Below are positions 43,876 through 52,959 of a DNA stretch of 64,000 nucleotides, in pieces. Position 1 is the first letter of the stretch. The number at the start of each line of letters is the position of its first letter. A program made the translations under genes and the position numbers. Location of the stretch: assembly GCF_000019225.1 (NCBI RefSeq), contig NC_010995.1, positions 3,170,501 to 3,234,500 on the forward strand, given 5' to 3'. The notes below the pieces were generated by a model. The model saw only the letters and a list, made by a program, of their open reading frames with translations, was not told the origin of the DNA and did not search any database. The stretch is from Cellvibrio japonicus Ueda107. GTDB lineage: Bacteria > Pseudomonadota > Gammaproteobacteria > Pseudomonadales > Cellvibrionaceae.

Positions 43876-44493
43876 ATGCCCGTTTCCCTGATTATTGGTT
43901 TAACTGGTGGTATTGGCAGCGGCAAGTCCGAGGTGAGTCGACGCTTTGAAGCCCTGGGTGTCCCCGTTATTGATGCCGATCAGATTGCCCGGCTAGTGGT
44001 TGAACCTGGCACAGAAGCCTTGGCGTCCATCCAGCATCACTTTGGCGACGATATACTCCTGCCTGATGGCACACTGGATCGCGCCCGCTTACGCCATCGG
44101 ATATTCACCCATCCCGATGAGAAAACCTGGCTCGAACAATTGCTGCATCCGTTGATTAATCAACGTATAAGGGATGAACTGCAGCAGGCAACAGCCACCT
44201 ATGTCATGTTGTCGTCCCCCCTGCTGCTGGAAACCCAACAGCATTTGCTGGTCGACCGCATTTTGGTGGTTGATACCAGCGAAATGCTCCAGATTGAGCG
44301 CGCATCAAAACGGGATGCCAGCCAGGAAACCCAAATACGTGCGATTATGGCAACACAGCTGTCCCGGGCCGAACGCTGCAGCAGGGCAACAGACATCATC
44401 CAAAACCATGGTGACCTTGTCGACCTTGATGAGCAGGTCACCAAATTGCATCAACTTTATCTGGAGCTGGCGGACGGCTCACAACCTTCCTGA
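43876..44493 (+). CDS. coaE: Dephospho-CoA kinase
   Basis: Last step of coenzyme A synthesis: ATP phosphorylates the 3'-OH of dephospho-CoA. It is 205 residues. The P-loop is LTGGIGSGKSEV at the N-terminus, followed by VIDADQIAR, HPLINQRIRDEL (CoA lid region), LSSPLLLETQ and ASQETQIRAIMATQ near the end. I use the ATG at 43876, preceded by GAGGG; a GTG six bases upstream is less likely. The pilD-coaE-yacG order is conserved in gammaproteobacteria. Confidence 0.96.
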   Translation: MPVSLIIGLTGGIGSGKSEVSRRFEALGVPVIDADQIARLVVEPGTEALASIQHHFGDDILLPDGTLDRARLRHRIFTHPDEKTWLEQLLHPLINQRIRDELQQATATYVMLSSPLLLETQQHLLVDRILVVDTSEMLQIERASKRDASQETQIRAIMATQLSRAERCSRATDIIQNHGDLVDLDEQVTKLHQLYLELADGSQPS

Positions 44494-44714
44494 TGACACA
44501 CAACACCATGATTAACCAAACACAAAATGCGCAGGGTGCCTTAACACTGAAATGCCCCAGCTGCCAGAAAATCGTTTTCTGGAACGATGATTATCCATTT
44601 CGCCCCTTTTGCAGCGATCGTTGCAGGCTCATTGATTTGGGCGAATGGGCCAGTGAAAACCATCGGATTGCCGGAGAACCAGCAAAGCCATTTTCTGACT
44701 TTGATGAAAATTAA
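44493..44714 (+). CDS. yacG: DNA gyrase inhibitor YacG
   Basis: A 73-residue zinc protein that binds GyrB and inhibits gyrase. The four zinc cysteines are CPSC...CSDRC (about residues 21-24 and 40-44), followed by RLIDLGEWASENHRI, a family hallmark. Its ATG overlaps the coaE stop (TGATG), so it is coupled to coaE; a second ATG five codons later (44508) is possible. It ends 14 bases before the convergent DUF2333 gene stop. Confidence 0.94.
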   Translation: MTHNTMINQTQNAQGALTLKCPSCQKIVFWNDDYPFRPFCSDRCRLIDLGEWASENHRIAGEPAKPFSDFDEN

Positions 44715-44728
44715 ACCGGAATTATCGC

Positions 44729-45793
44729 TTACTCCCCGGCTGCTTTTTGCATTTGCTCCAATTGACGCCTGAGTGTGACCAAAGCGTTACTAGCGCGCGA
44801 TAAATGCGCGGCCATCACCAATGAATGATTGGCCACCAAACCAAAACCACTACCGTTAAGTACAACGGGACTGTATAGCGGAGCCTGGCTGGCCTCCAAT
44901 TCATGAATAGCATCATCCAGGGCTGATCCTGCCTTGGTATCTGTTAAAACTGCAGCGAAATCCACCTCAATCGCGCGCAGCAAATAAACCATCGCCCAAG
45001 CCGAACCGCGCGCTTCATAAAAGACATTGTCAATTTTTAACCAGGGTGTCCTTAGAGCTATACCTTTTTCATCAATACCCTCACCTGCAACACTGGCACT
45101 TAGGCGTTGGCTCAGGCGGCCGAGTCGCGTTTCAAGCCGGGCAAGCCACACATCCAAACTGGCAGCATCCGTTTTAAAAGCCACCTGATTGGCACTTGCA
45201 TCGTATAAACGATGCAAGTACGCACGCAGATAACCCACCCCCTCCCGGTACTGGGATTCAGTTGATGGTATTAACCAGGAGTCATGGGAGAACTGGAAAC
45301 GTGATTCTGCTTTTTGCAAGTCGGGATCCTCGCTACCCGATGGCCGCAATGCCAGATGTTCACGCATTACCCTGCAGGTATCGCGCACCTGTACAACAAC
45401 GCCATATTCCCAGTTAGGCATATCGTCCAGCCATATCCCAGGTGGGGTGAGGTCGTTATAGAGATAACCGCCCGGTTTCTTCCACAAGCTCTGGGCGATA
45501 TAGATAAGGCTGGCAGTAGTCGCTGCACCAAGAGGTGTGATATCCAAAGGAGGAGACACTATTTCAGATTGCCGCAAAACGTCAGCTTGCACTTGGGGCA
45601 GGGAAACCAGTGGTGGGCGAAAGCTCCAATAAAAGCCAGTGACCAGGACAACCACCAAATAGGTAGCAATTACCAACCAGACAAGTCGCCAACGCAACCC
45701 CGTGTGCTCCAGCTCATCCTGAACCTCATCCACCTCATCGCGCACACGATGTACACCGGAATTCCACCATTGCTTGAGTCGAGCAATTCGCAT
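44729..45793 (-). CDS. DUF2333 family inner-membrane protein
   Basis: A 354-residue protein of the DUF2333 family (PF10095). It has one membrane anchor (about residues 34-56, WRLVWLVIATYLVVVLVTGFYW) after a short charged N-terminus, then a large periplasmic helical domain. Characteristic stretches are PPGIWLDDMPNWEYGVVVQVRD and LRAIEVDFAAVLTD, and the end QLEQMQKAAGE. The function is unknown to me. It is the last gene of a three-gene minus-strand group, 35 bases after the PCuAC-like gene. Confidence 0.85.
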   Translation of the reverse strand: MRIARLKQWWNSGVHRVRDEVDEVQDELEHTGLRWRLVWLVIATYLVVVLVTGFYWSFRPPLVSLPQVQADVLRQSEIVSPPLDITPLGAATTASLIYIAQSLWKKPGGYLYNDLTPPGIWLDDMPNWEYGVVVQVRDTCRVMREHLALRPSGSEDPDLQKAESRFQFSHDSWLIPSTESQYREGVGYLRAYLHRLYDASANQVAFKTDAASLDVWLARLETRLGRLSQRLSASVAGEGIDEKGIALRTPWLKIDNVFYEARGSAWAMVYLLRAIEVDFAAVLTDTKAGSALDDAIHELEASQAPLYSPVVLNGSGFGLVANHSLVMAAHLSRASNALVTLRRQLEQMQKAAGE

Positions 45794-45828
45794 AAGCCCT
45801 CCGCGCCGACAGGCCCATGATAGTGGAC

Positions 45829-46302
45829 CTAGTGATGAGGCCGGTCGAAGGCGCTCCTCGCGATAGCCGTAACCTCGATACGGGTTTTGTCGCTAAACCC
45901 CAGTTCCAAGTGTAGCTTGTCACCCGTTTGCAGGGAGGTTTTAAGCCCCTGCAATAACAAATAGGCACCGTCCGCGTTAAGCTCAACCAGGGTTTTAGCA
46001 GGCAAGGGCAGCGACTCCAGCACCTGCACAGGCTTGCCGGAACCAGCAACCTGACGAATAACAATGCGCTCGGCATAAGCAGAATGGGCGCTGACCAATG
46101 CAATGTTCTTATCGCCGGTATTTTGCAAACGAACAAACACCTGGGGCTCCTGCACGCCCGGCAAAGGCACGATAACCCTGGCATCGTAGGCCTTTACCGA
46201 CGATAGGACAGGTAGCTGCATACTGGAAGCAACCTCCGTAGCAACACAGGCATGGGCCAAAAGAAAAGTGAAAAAACCAACCCAACATCCACATAATTTC
46301 AT
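45829..46302 (-). CDS. PCuAC-like periplasmic protein lacking copper ligands
   Basis: A 157-residue exported protein (signal peptide MKLCGCWVGFFTFLLAHACVA). The fold pattern matches the copper chaperone PCu(A)C family: VFVRLQNTGDKNIALVSAHS, AERIVIRQV, LESLPLPAKTLVELNADGAYLLLQGLK, LQTGDKLHLELGF. In functional members the copper ligands form an H-x-M...H-x-M type set, with His in the H-I-M-L motif and Met before it; here the equivalent positions read AYLLL and RIVIR, with no His/Met. A copper role is therefore doubtful. It may be a structural or regulatory relative. Confidence 0.7.
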   Translation of the reverse strand: MKLCGCWVGFFTFLLAHACVATEVASSMQLPVLSSVKAYDARVIVPLPGVQEPQVFVRLQNTGDKNIALVSAHSAYAERIVIRQVAGSGKPVQVLESLPLPAKTLVELNADGAYLLLQGLKTSLQTGDKLHLELGFSDKTRIEVTAIARSAFDRPHH

Positions 46303-46338
46303 ACGCAGGTTATTCCCTACTATAAGGTCCTAATCAGG

Positions 46339-47067
46339 TTATTGTGCATGCGGCACCAGCTTAACCCGGGGTGGATTGCCAATCTGGATATCGCCACGCA
46401 CCAGATACCCCGGAACAGCAGCACGCAATTGCTGGTAAATCCAGCGCCCCTCTACATCATTACGCGCGACAATCATCGCCAGGCCGTCAGTCGCTTTAAG
46501 CTTTTGCGCAATCTCGTTTAAACGCGCCAGTATCCGCGGATCTTCCTTACCTAACAGCGACGCCTCCAACAAATATTCGTCGGGATTGCCGCGATAGGGA
46601 GTTGGCGGTGGAGCGGATTTAATCTGTTCCCGGAGCCCTTCACTGACCTCTTTAATGAGCAGGTTGTCCGGATCGACAATACGGGCATTATTCAACATGG
46701 TTGTCGCCCGCTCATATTGACCGCGTGCCGCTGCCTGGCGAGCCAGATCCACATAGCGCAATACTATGCCCTGGATACCGCCCTTGGCACGCTGGTTATT
46801 CGGGTCCAGCTTGAGTACCGCCCTGAAATAATCAAAGGCATTATCATTGGCAGGGGTCAATAGTTGATCCTGGGAAAGCGTGTATTCACCATTGAGCAGC
46901 AACATACGGATCGCGTGTTCCTGCTGGGTTTCCATACGTTTGGCAGGTACCGCAGGCTGCACGGGTTCGGGAATTGGTTCAGGCTGTTTGAGGAACGGCC
47001 ATTGGCAACCGCCAAGGAAAACAGCCAACAAAGACAATAACAATAAACAACGAGTGGAACTCAACAT
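46339..47067 (-). CDS. TPR-containing lipoprotein
   Basis: A 242-residue lipoprotein. The signal ends with the lipobox FLGGC (Cys21), followed by a Pro-rich spacer (PEPIPEPVQPAVP) and two or three TPR-like helix pairs (NAFDYFRAVLKLDPNNQRAKGGI, YVDLARQAAARGQYERATTMLNNARIVDPDN). The C-terminal 70 residues (LARLNEIAQKLKATDGLAMIVARNDVEGRWIYQQL...RGDIQIG) look like the OmpA/OMP_b-brl-associated or Flag assembly-style beta domain but I cannot name it. It is first in the minus-strand trio, 36 bases before the PCuAC-like gene. Role in envelope assembly is only inferred. Confidence 0.78.
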   Translation of the reverse strand: MLSSTRCLLLLSLLAVFLGGCQWPFLKQPEPIPEPVQPAVPAKRMETQQEHAIRMLLLNGEYTLSQDQLLTPANDNAFDYFRAVLKLDPNNQRAKGGIQGIVLRYVDLARQAAARGQYERATTMLNNARIVDPDNLLIKEVSEGLREQIKSAPPPTPYRGNPDEYLLEASLLGKEDPRILARLNEIAQKLKATDGLAMIVARNDVEGRWIYQQLRAAVPGYLVRGDIQIGNPPRVKLVPHAQ

Positions 47068-47294
47068 AAATCAGACGGTCTCCGGCCTGAAGAGAACAGG
47101 TGCACATCCCGGGAAGGGTTTACGAAAAATAACCAATAGCTAGGCTAGAATACTGCAGCTCGGCGACGCTTATACTACTGGAATACAGCCTTGGGGATAT
47201 AGCCTATCCAACCTGAACAACAGCTGTGCACCTGCGACAATAATGTAATTTTCGATTACCTGATCCTGCCACTACGACCAAGGCCAGACTGCGA

Positions 47295-49112
47295 ATGACA
47301 CCAATTGCCACCACATCAGAATCCTGCTCCTCCAAATCTGCATACAACTCCACGTGTCGGCGCTGGATTTATAGCCTGGCAATACTCTGGCTGGCCACCT
47401 GTGCCTGTCTGGTGCAAGCGCAGGATTTATTGGCCCCCAAAAGCAGTCCCCTGGGCAGCAATCTGCTCACCCAACAGGATGAATTCCTTCCCGTCGATGA
47501 GGCCTTTGTTCCCAGTTACCGGATAGCACAAGGAAAATTGCTACTGCACTGGGATATCGCCGATACCTACTATTTATACGAAGAGCGATTCAAATTTCGC
47601 TCTCCCGATGGCGTCTCCCTAACGCCTGTTTATACGCCCGGAAAGATGAAATATGACGAGCTGTTCGAGCGTGAAACCATGGTGCACTATTACCAGGTTA
47701 CTGCGGCATTTGACCTGGGCACACAGCGGGAACGTTTCACGCTGAATCTCGAATACCAAGGATGTGCCGATGCAGGGCTTTGTTATCCCCCCCAAAAACG
47801 TCGCCTCGCCATAGACCCGGTAGCCCAGACCGCTTCGCTCGATAACTCAACACCTGTGCAGGCTTCACCGATAACCTCTCCCCCCGCAGCCGACACCTCC
47901 ACACCCACCGCAGCATCCGGCTGGCTATTACAGGCGATACTTTTTGCCATTCTGGGCGGCGCTATCCTGAACCTTATGCCCTGTGTATTCCCCGTGCTGT
48001 CCATCAAGGTTATGAGCCTGGCGGCCGCTGACCGGCGCCGCCTGGGATTACACGGCTGGATATATACCCTGGGCATTGTGCTTTGCTTTGTGGCTTTCGC
48101 CATCGCACTGCTAGTCGCACGCACAGGCGGCGAAGCCATAGGCTGGGGATTCCAGCTGCAGTCGCCGGGGCTGATCGCCGCCCTCACTTACCTGTTCTTT
48201 GTGATGGGTTTGAGTATGTCCGGCCTGGTTCACTTTGGCTCGGGCTTAATGGGTGCAGGCCAAAACCTGACCCAAAAATCCGGGCTGAGCGGTTCCTTTT
48301 TTACCGGCGTGCTGGCCGCAGTCGTCGCCAGCCCTTGTACCGCGCCTTTTATGGGTGCCGCACTGGGCTTTGCCCTGACACAGCCGGCTTACGTTTGTAT
48401 TGCGATCTTCGCTGCCCTGGGTTTTGGGATGGCACTCCCCTTACTGCTCCTGTGTTACATGCCGGTACTGGCGCAAAAACTCCCGCGCCCGGGCGCCTGG
48501 ATGGATAACCTCAAGCAATTCCTGGCTTTTCCACTGTACCTCAGTGCTATCTGGTTGCTGTGGGTCTATGGCAGGCAAACCGGTACTACCGCCATGGCGG
48601 CGCTGTGTGCCGGTGCCCTGGCTATTGCGTTTGCCTGCTGGCTGTACGGCCGCCATGCACAAGGCCTGACCCAGATGCTGCGCCGTGTCGCGATTGTACT
48701 GTCGCTGGCTACCGCGCTGTGGCTGCCTTATAAGGAGTTGCATCCTTCCGCAGCGCAAGCCGGGGATCATTGGCAGGCTTACAGCCCCGAACTTTTACAA
48801 TCCCTGCGCGACCAGGGTCGCCCGGTATTCGTGAACCTGACTGCGGACTGGTGCCTGACCTGCCTGGCAAATGAGCGGGTCACACTGGATACCGACACCG
48901 TCAAAACCCTGTTTGCAGAGCATCAGGTTGCCGCACTTAAAGGGGATTGGACCAATACCGACCCACAGATCACACAGCTATTGCAAGAATATGGCCGCAG
49001 TGGCGTGCCTTTATACCTCTGGTTCCCTGCAGATCGGCCGGGGAAAGCGGATGTTTTGCCACAATTACTCACCAAAGATCATCTTATTCAGGCAGTCACA
49101 CACGCCAACTAA
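47295..49112 (+). CDS. dsbD: Thiol:disulfide interchange protein DsbD
   Basis: Inner-membrane electron conduit carrying reducing power from cytoplasmic thioredoxin to periplasmic DsbC, CcmG and others. It is 605 residues: signal/anchor, an N-terminal periplasmic domain with the cysteine pair in YQGCADAGLCYPP, a polytopic centre with eight helices carrying the redox Cys in NLMPCVFPVL and AVVASPCTAPFMG, and a C-terminal thioredoxin-like domain with ADWCLTCLANE. The first segment has extra basic residues before the signal, so an inner start is possible. A 13-bp inverted repeat lies about 60 bases downstream. Confidence 0.95.
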   Translation: MTPIATTSESCSSKSAYNSTCRRWIYSLAILWLATCACLVQAQDLLAPKSSPLGSNLLTQQDEFLPVDEAFVPSYRIAQGKLLLHWDIADTYYLYEERFKFRSPDGVSLTPVYTPGKMKYDELFERETMVHYYQVTAAFDLGTQRERFTLNLEYQGCADAGLCYPPQKRRLAIDPVAQTASLDNSTPVQASPITSPPAADTSTPTAASGWLLQAILFAILGGAILNLMPCVFPVLSIKVMSLAAADRRRLGLHGWIYTLGIVLCFVAFAIALLVARTGGEAIGWGFQLQSPGLIAALTYLFFVMGLSMSGLVHFGSGLMGAGQNLTQKSGLSGSFFTGVLAAVVASPCTAPFMGAALGFALTQPAYVCIAIFAALGFGMALPLLLLCYMPVLAQKLPRPGAWMDNLKQFLAFPLYLSAIWLLWVYGRQTGTTAMAALCAGALAIAFACWLYGRHAQGLTQMLRRVAIVLSLATALWLPYKELHPSAAQAGDHWQAYSPELLQSLRDQGRPVFVNLTADWCLTCLANERVTLDTDTVKTLFAEHQVAALKGDWTNTDPQITQLLQEYGRSGVPLYLWFPADRPGKADVLPQLLTKDHLIQAVTHAN

Positions 49113-49438
49113 CCACATATTGGCGACGTTTAAAGAAAATGGAAGATTTTAACTGTAAAGTTTGTCAACTTCCTGCATCTTGCTGTTAACGGCAAGCAAG
49201 ATGCAGGGATCATCTGCCAAAACGGCTATTTGCAACCGCGTTTTTAGATAATCTGCAACTAACTTCTGCAATCGTGCAGCGATTTTCACCTATCTGAACA
49301 AAAATATACGCCTATCATGGACAGCGCCGTTTTTTTACGGCAAACTCCCCGCACTTTGCAGTTAATCAACCGCAAGACGCGTGGCTAGACACGGAATATC
49401 TGACAATACATCACAATATCCCAGCAGGATCTCCGCTA
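49113..49438. other. 326-bp non-coding region between dsbD and aroQ
   Basis: It contains a perfect 13-bp inverted repeat (49172-49184 with 49195-49207; CCTGCATCTTGCT/AGCAAGATGCAGG, 10-base loop) without a T-tract, plus a small CTGCAATCGTGCAG palindrome near 49266. The rest must hold the aroQ-accBC promoter, but I see no clear hexamer pair. Confidence 0.45.
49172..49207 (+). repeat. Inverted repeat downstream of dsbD
   Basis: A perfect 13-bp stem with a 10-base loop (GTTAACGGCA). There is no poly-T on either side, so it may be an mRNA-end stabiliser or protein-binding palindrome rather than an intrinsic terminator. Confidence 0.6.
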
Positions 49439-49885
49439 ATGGCAACCATCTTGGTACTTCATGGCCCCAACCTGAATTTACTCGGACTGCGCGAGCCCGG
49501 TATCTATGGCGCTACCACACTGGCGGATATCAACCAGACCCTGAGCGAAATGGCCACCAAGGCAGGCCACCACCTGCAATACCTGCAAAGCAATGCCGAA
49601 TACGAATTAATTGATCGCATCCACGATGCGCGCAAAGAAGGTGTGGACTTTATTATCATCAATCCCGCCGCTTTCACCCACACCAGTGTCGCCTTGCGCG
49701 ATGCTCTGTTGGGTGTCGATATCCCGTTTATCGAAGTACATCTATCCAATGTCCACAAACGTGAAGCCTTCCGCCACCACTCCTTTTTTTCCGATGTGGC
49801 GCAAGGTGTGATTTGTGGTTTTGGCGCAACCAGCTACGAGCTGGCCTTGCAAGCCGCATTCAAAATACTTGGTACACCCGTTTAG
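49439..49885 (+). CDS. aroQ: 3-dehydroquinate dehydratase, type II
   Basis: Third step of the shikimate pathway, dodecameric type II enzyme. It is 148 residues, a normal length. Family motifs are HGPNLNLLGLREPGIYG (catalytic Arg and Tyr loop), SNAEYELIDRIHDAR, FIIINPAAFTHTSVALRDAL and the active-site EVHLSNVHKREAFRHHSFFSD. AGGA lies before the ATG. It is first in an aroQ-accB-accC cluster, as in Pseudomonas. Confidence 0.97.
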   Translation: MATILVLHGPNLNLLGLREPGIYGATTLADINQTLSEMATKAGHHLQYLQSNAEYELIDRIHDARKEGVDFIIINPAAFTHTSVALRDALLGVDIPFIEVHLSNVHKREAFRHHSFFSDVAQGVICGFGATSYELALQAAFKILGTPV

Positions 49886-49928
49886 CCCCCTTAACAAACA
49901 CAACAATATTTGTTGCAGAGAGGACCCT

Positions 49929-50399
49929 ATGGATATTCGCAAAATTAAAAAACTGATTGAGCTGTTGGAGGAGTCCAACATCGGCGAACTGGAGATTAAA
50001 GAAGGTGAAGAATCCGTGCGCATTGCACGCAACAGTGGCACCACCCAATACTTCACCTCGGCTGCACCTGCCTTTGCTGCCCCTGCTGCACCGGCACCAC
50101 TAGCGGCTGCACCCGCCGCTGCAGCACCTGTCGCCGCCCCGGTCGCTGCTGCACCAGCCACTTCCGGCCACGTAGTTAAATCGCCCATGGTAGGTACTTT
50201 CTACCGCTCACCCAGCCCCGGCTCACCTGCCTTTGCGGAAGTGGGTAAAACCGTAAAAGTTGGCGATGTGATTTGTATCATCGAAGCCATGAAAATGATG
50301 AACCAAATCGAAGCCGACAAAGCTGGTGTTATCGAAGCCTTCCTGGTAGAAGACGGCAACCCCGTTGAATTCGACCAACCTCTGGTCACTATTGTTTAA
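49929..50399 (+). CDS. accB: Biotin carboxyl carrier protein of acetyl-CoA carboxylase
   Basis: A 156-residue carrier protein of fatty acid synthesis. I take the ATG at 49929 (MDIRKIKKLIELLEES), preceded by AGAGGA; the frame extends upstream but without support. An Ala/Pro linker of about 40 residues separates the N-terminal region from the biotinyl domain. The biotin is carried by K122 in EAMKMMN. It lies 58 bases before accC. Confidence 0.97.
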   Translation: MDIRKIKKLIELLEESNIGELEIKEGEESVRIARNSGTTQYFTSAAPAFAAPAAPAPLAAAPAAAAPVAAPVAAAPATSGHVVKSPMVGTFYRSPSPGSPAFAEVGKTVKVGDVICIIEAMKMMNQIEADKAGVIEAFLVEDGNPVEFDQPLVTIV

Positions 50400-50457
50400 G
50401 ACGCCCGGTTTAAGACACCTGTTTGTTTAAACACGACCCCGACAGAGGATTCGGTCT

Positions 50458-51798
50458 ATGTTTGAAAAAGTTCTGATCGCCAACCGCGGCGAAATCGCGT
50501 TGCGCGTACTGCGCGCCTGCAAGGAGCTGGGCATCAAAACCGTTGCCGTGCACTCGCAGATCGACCGCGATTTAAAGCATGTGCGCCTGGCGGATGAATC
50601 GGTCTGTATTGGCCCCAACCCCTCGCCCAAAAGCTACCTGAATATTCCGGCCATTATTGCCGCCATGGAAATTACCGACTCGCAAGCGGTACACCCCGGC
50701 TATGGCTTCCTGGCAGAGAACGCCGACTTTGCCGAACGCGTGCAAAAAAGCGGTTTCACGTTTATCGGCCCGGACCCGGATGTTATCCGCATGATGGGCG
50801 ACAAGGTAGAGGCGATCAAGGCGATGAAAAAAGCCGGGGTCCCTACCGTACCCGGCTCCGACGGCCCATTGCCGGAAGATCCGGAAGAGTGCCTGAAAAT
50901 CGCCAAGCGCATCGGCTACCCGGTGATCATTAAAGCCGCTGCCGGCGGTGGCGGTCGCGGTATGCGTGTAGTGCATACCGAAGCTGCACTGATCAACTCC
51001 ATTCACGTAACCCAGGGCGAAGCCAAGGCTGCCTTTGGCGATGGCACGGTATACATGGAAAAATTCCTGCAGAACCCGCGCCATGTGGAAGTGCAGGTTT
51101 TATCCGACGGCCAGGGCAACGCCATTCACTTGGGCGATCGCGACTGTTCCCTGCAGCGCCGCCACCAAAAAGTATTGGAAGAGGCACCTGCCCCGGGGAT
51201 TCCCCAGGAAGTGCGCGAAGCCACCTACGCTTCTTGTGTAAAGGCCTGTATTGATATTGGCTACAAGGGTGCAGGTACTTTTGAGTTTTTATACGAAGAC
51301 GGCCGTTTCTACTTTATCGAAATGAACACCCGTATCCAGGTAGAGCACCCGGTATCGGAAATGGTTACCGGTATAGACCTGATCAAAGAGCAGATCCGTG
51401 TTTGCTCCGGCTTGCCACTGTCGATCAAACAATCTGACGTGGTGATCCACGGCCACTCCTTTGAGTGCCGCATCAATGCCGAAGACCCGAAAACCTTTAT
51501 GCCCTGCCCCGGCCTGGTGAAAAGCTTCCACGCACCCGGCGGCCTGGGGGTACGTGTGGATTCCCACCTGTACAATGGCTACACAGTGCCGCCCAACTAC
51601 GATTCCATGATCGCCAAGATCATCACCTACGGTGATACTCGCGAGATCGCCTTGAATCGTATGCGCAACGCACTGGACGAAACCATTGTGGATGGCATTC
51701 GCACCAATATTCCGCTGCAACAAATGCTGGTACGCGATGAAGCCTTCCGCAAGGGCGGCGTTAACATCCATTACCTCGAGAAAAAACTCGCTGAGTAA
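50458..51798 (+). CDS. accC: Biotin carboxylase subunit of acetyl-CoA carboxylase
   Basis: ATP-dependent carboxylation of the AccB biotin, 446 residues. Motifs: ANRGEIALRVLRACKELGI at the N-terminus, the glycine-rich loop AAAGGGGRGMRVV, LGDRDCSLQRRHQKVLEEAPAPG, and the active-site EMNTRIQVEHPVSEMVTG. The C-terminal GVNIHYLEKKLAE is typical. It is related in sequence to the biotin carboxylase half of the guanidine carboxylase at 27186 but is a separate gene. A strong terminator follows. Confidence 0.98.
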   Translation: MFEKVLIANRGEIALRVLRACKELGIKTVAVHSQIDRDLKHVRLADESVCIGPNPSPKSYLNIPAIIAAMEITDSQAVHPGYGFLAENADFAERVQKSGFTFIGPDPDVIRMMGDKVEAIKAMKKAGVPTVPGSDGPLPEDPEECLKIAKRIGYPVIIKAAAGGGGRGMRVVHTEAALINSIHVTQGEAKAAFGDGTVYMEKFLQNPRHVEVQVLSDGQGNAIHLGDRDCSLQRRHQKVLEEAPAPGIPQEVREATYASCVKACIDIGYKGAGTFEFLYEDGRFYFIEMNTRIQVEHPVSEMVTGIDLIKEQIRVCSGLPLSIKQSDVVIHGHSFECRINAEDPKTFMPCPGLVKSFHAPGGLGVRVDSHLYNGYTVPPNYDSMIAKIITYGDTREIALNRMRNALDETIVDGIRTNIPLQQMLVRDEAFRKGGVNIHYLEKKLAE

Positions 51799-51816
51799 TT
51801 TGCTGTGTTACACAAG

Positions 51817-51849
51817 CGCCCCGGTGTTGCAAAACATCGGGGCGTTTTT
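51817..51849 (+). terminator. Terminator after accC
   Basis: A 12-bp stem (51817-51828 with 51833-51844, CGCCCCG.../...CGGGGCG, one G-T wobble) with a 4-base loop, followed by TTTTT. Confidence 0.92.
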
Positions 51850-51873
51850 ATTGTTAATTCCGGAGAACTGATC

Positions 51874-52758
51874 ATGCCCTGGCTACAACTGAAAGTGATT
51901 GCCCCGCGCCGCTACGTCGAATCCATCGAAAACGCTTTGCTAGCCGCTGGCGCCGCCTCAGTTACCCTGCAAGACAATGCCGACCAGCCCATTTTCGAAC
52001 CCGGCCTGGGTGAGACGCCGCTGTGGGATAACGTCAAAATTACCGGGCTTTTTGATGCAGAAATCGATACCGCCAAGGCTATCGCCCTGGCCGAGCGCCG
52101 CTTTGGCAACCCGCTGCCACAACACCAATGGGAACAGCTTGAAGACAAGGATTGGGAGCGGGAATGGATGAGCAACTACCATGCAATCCGCTGTGGCGAA
52201 CGCCTGTGGATCTGCCCCAGTTGGCAGGAGCCACCCGAACCCGACAAGATCAACCTGATGCTCGACCCCGGCCTCGCCTTTGGCACAGGTACCCATCCCA
52301 CCACCTTTTTGTGCATGCAGTGGATCGACCAGCAAGATTTCACCGATCTTGAGGTTATTGATTACGGGTGCGGCTCAGGCATCCTCGGGATTGCCGCCTT
52401 GTTATTGGGCGCCCGCAAAGTGGTCGGGGTAGACATAGACCCCCAGGCCCTGCTGGCAACCACCGAAAATGCCAAACGCAACCAACTGCCCGCTGATGCC
52501 ATGCCCGTCTATTTGCCGCCGCATTGTCCCGCGACGCAAGTTGATGTGATGCTCGCCAATATCCTCGCCGGCCCATTAGCCGAACTGGCGCCAACCCTAA
52601 GCAACATGACCAAACCGGGAGGCAAACTCTGCTTATCGGGTATATTGTCCGTGCAGGCACAGAGTGTGATGGATGCCTACGCCCCCTGGTTTGATTTTGA
52701 TCCGGTAGCCACACACGAGGAATGGGTTCGCCTGACCGCAATCAAAGCACGCGCCTGA
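51874..52758 (+). CDS. prmA: Ribosomal protein L11 methyltransferase
   Basis: Trimethylates L11 with S-adenosylmethionine, 294 residues. I begin at ATG 51874 (MPWLQLKVIAPRRYVESIE), which has GGAG upstream and matches the PrmA N-terminal domain; a longer frame crosses the accC terminator. The SAM motif is VIDYGCGSGILGIAA and the post-I region is DVMLANILAGPLAEL. It lies just downstream of accC, as in several gammaproteobacteria. Confidence 0.97.
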   Translation: MPWLQLKVIAPRRYVESIENALLAAGAASVTLQDNADQPIFEPGLGETPLWDNVKITGLFDAEIDTAKAIALAERRFGNPLPQHQWEQLEDKDWEREWMSNYHAIRCGERLWICPSWQEPPEPDKINLMLDPGLAFGTGTHPTTFLCMQWIDQQDFTDLEVIDYGCGSGILGIAALLLGARKVVGVDIDPQALLATTENAKRNQLPADAMPVYLPPHCPATQVDVMLANILAGPLAELAPTLSNMTKPGGKLCLSGILSVQAQSVMDAYAPWFDFDPVATHEEWVRLTAIKARA

Positions 52759-52959
52759 CATTCCCCGGCACAATGCCCCGACAGGAAATAGAGTGCGTTA
52801 GTTGGCAATGTTGACGGACAAATTAACACTCCAGGGACACGAGAATTTACCGCCGCTTTGCATAAAGTTACACTGATACTCTTTGAAAATGATGCCTGCG
52901 AAAGCACGCACGAGATACAACCCGATGACAACCGGCGTTACAGAGAAGGATAAGAGCAG

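Noticed and set aside
49172..49207. Intrinsic terminator for dsbD
   Set aside because: Strong stem but no T-tract; listed as an inverted repeat.
49815..49928. Upstream extension of accB
   Set aside because: It overlaps aroQ, and the AGAGGA-preceded ATG gives biotin at K122 as in E. coli.
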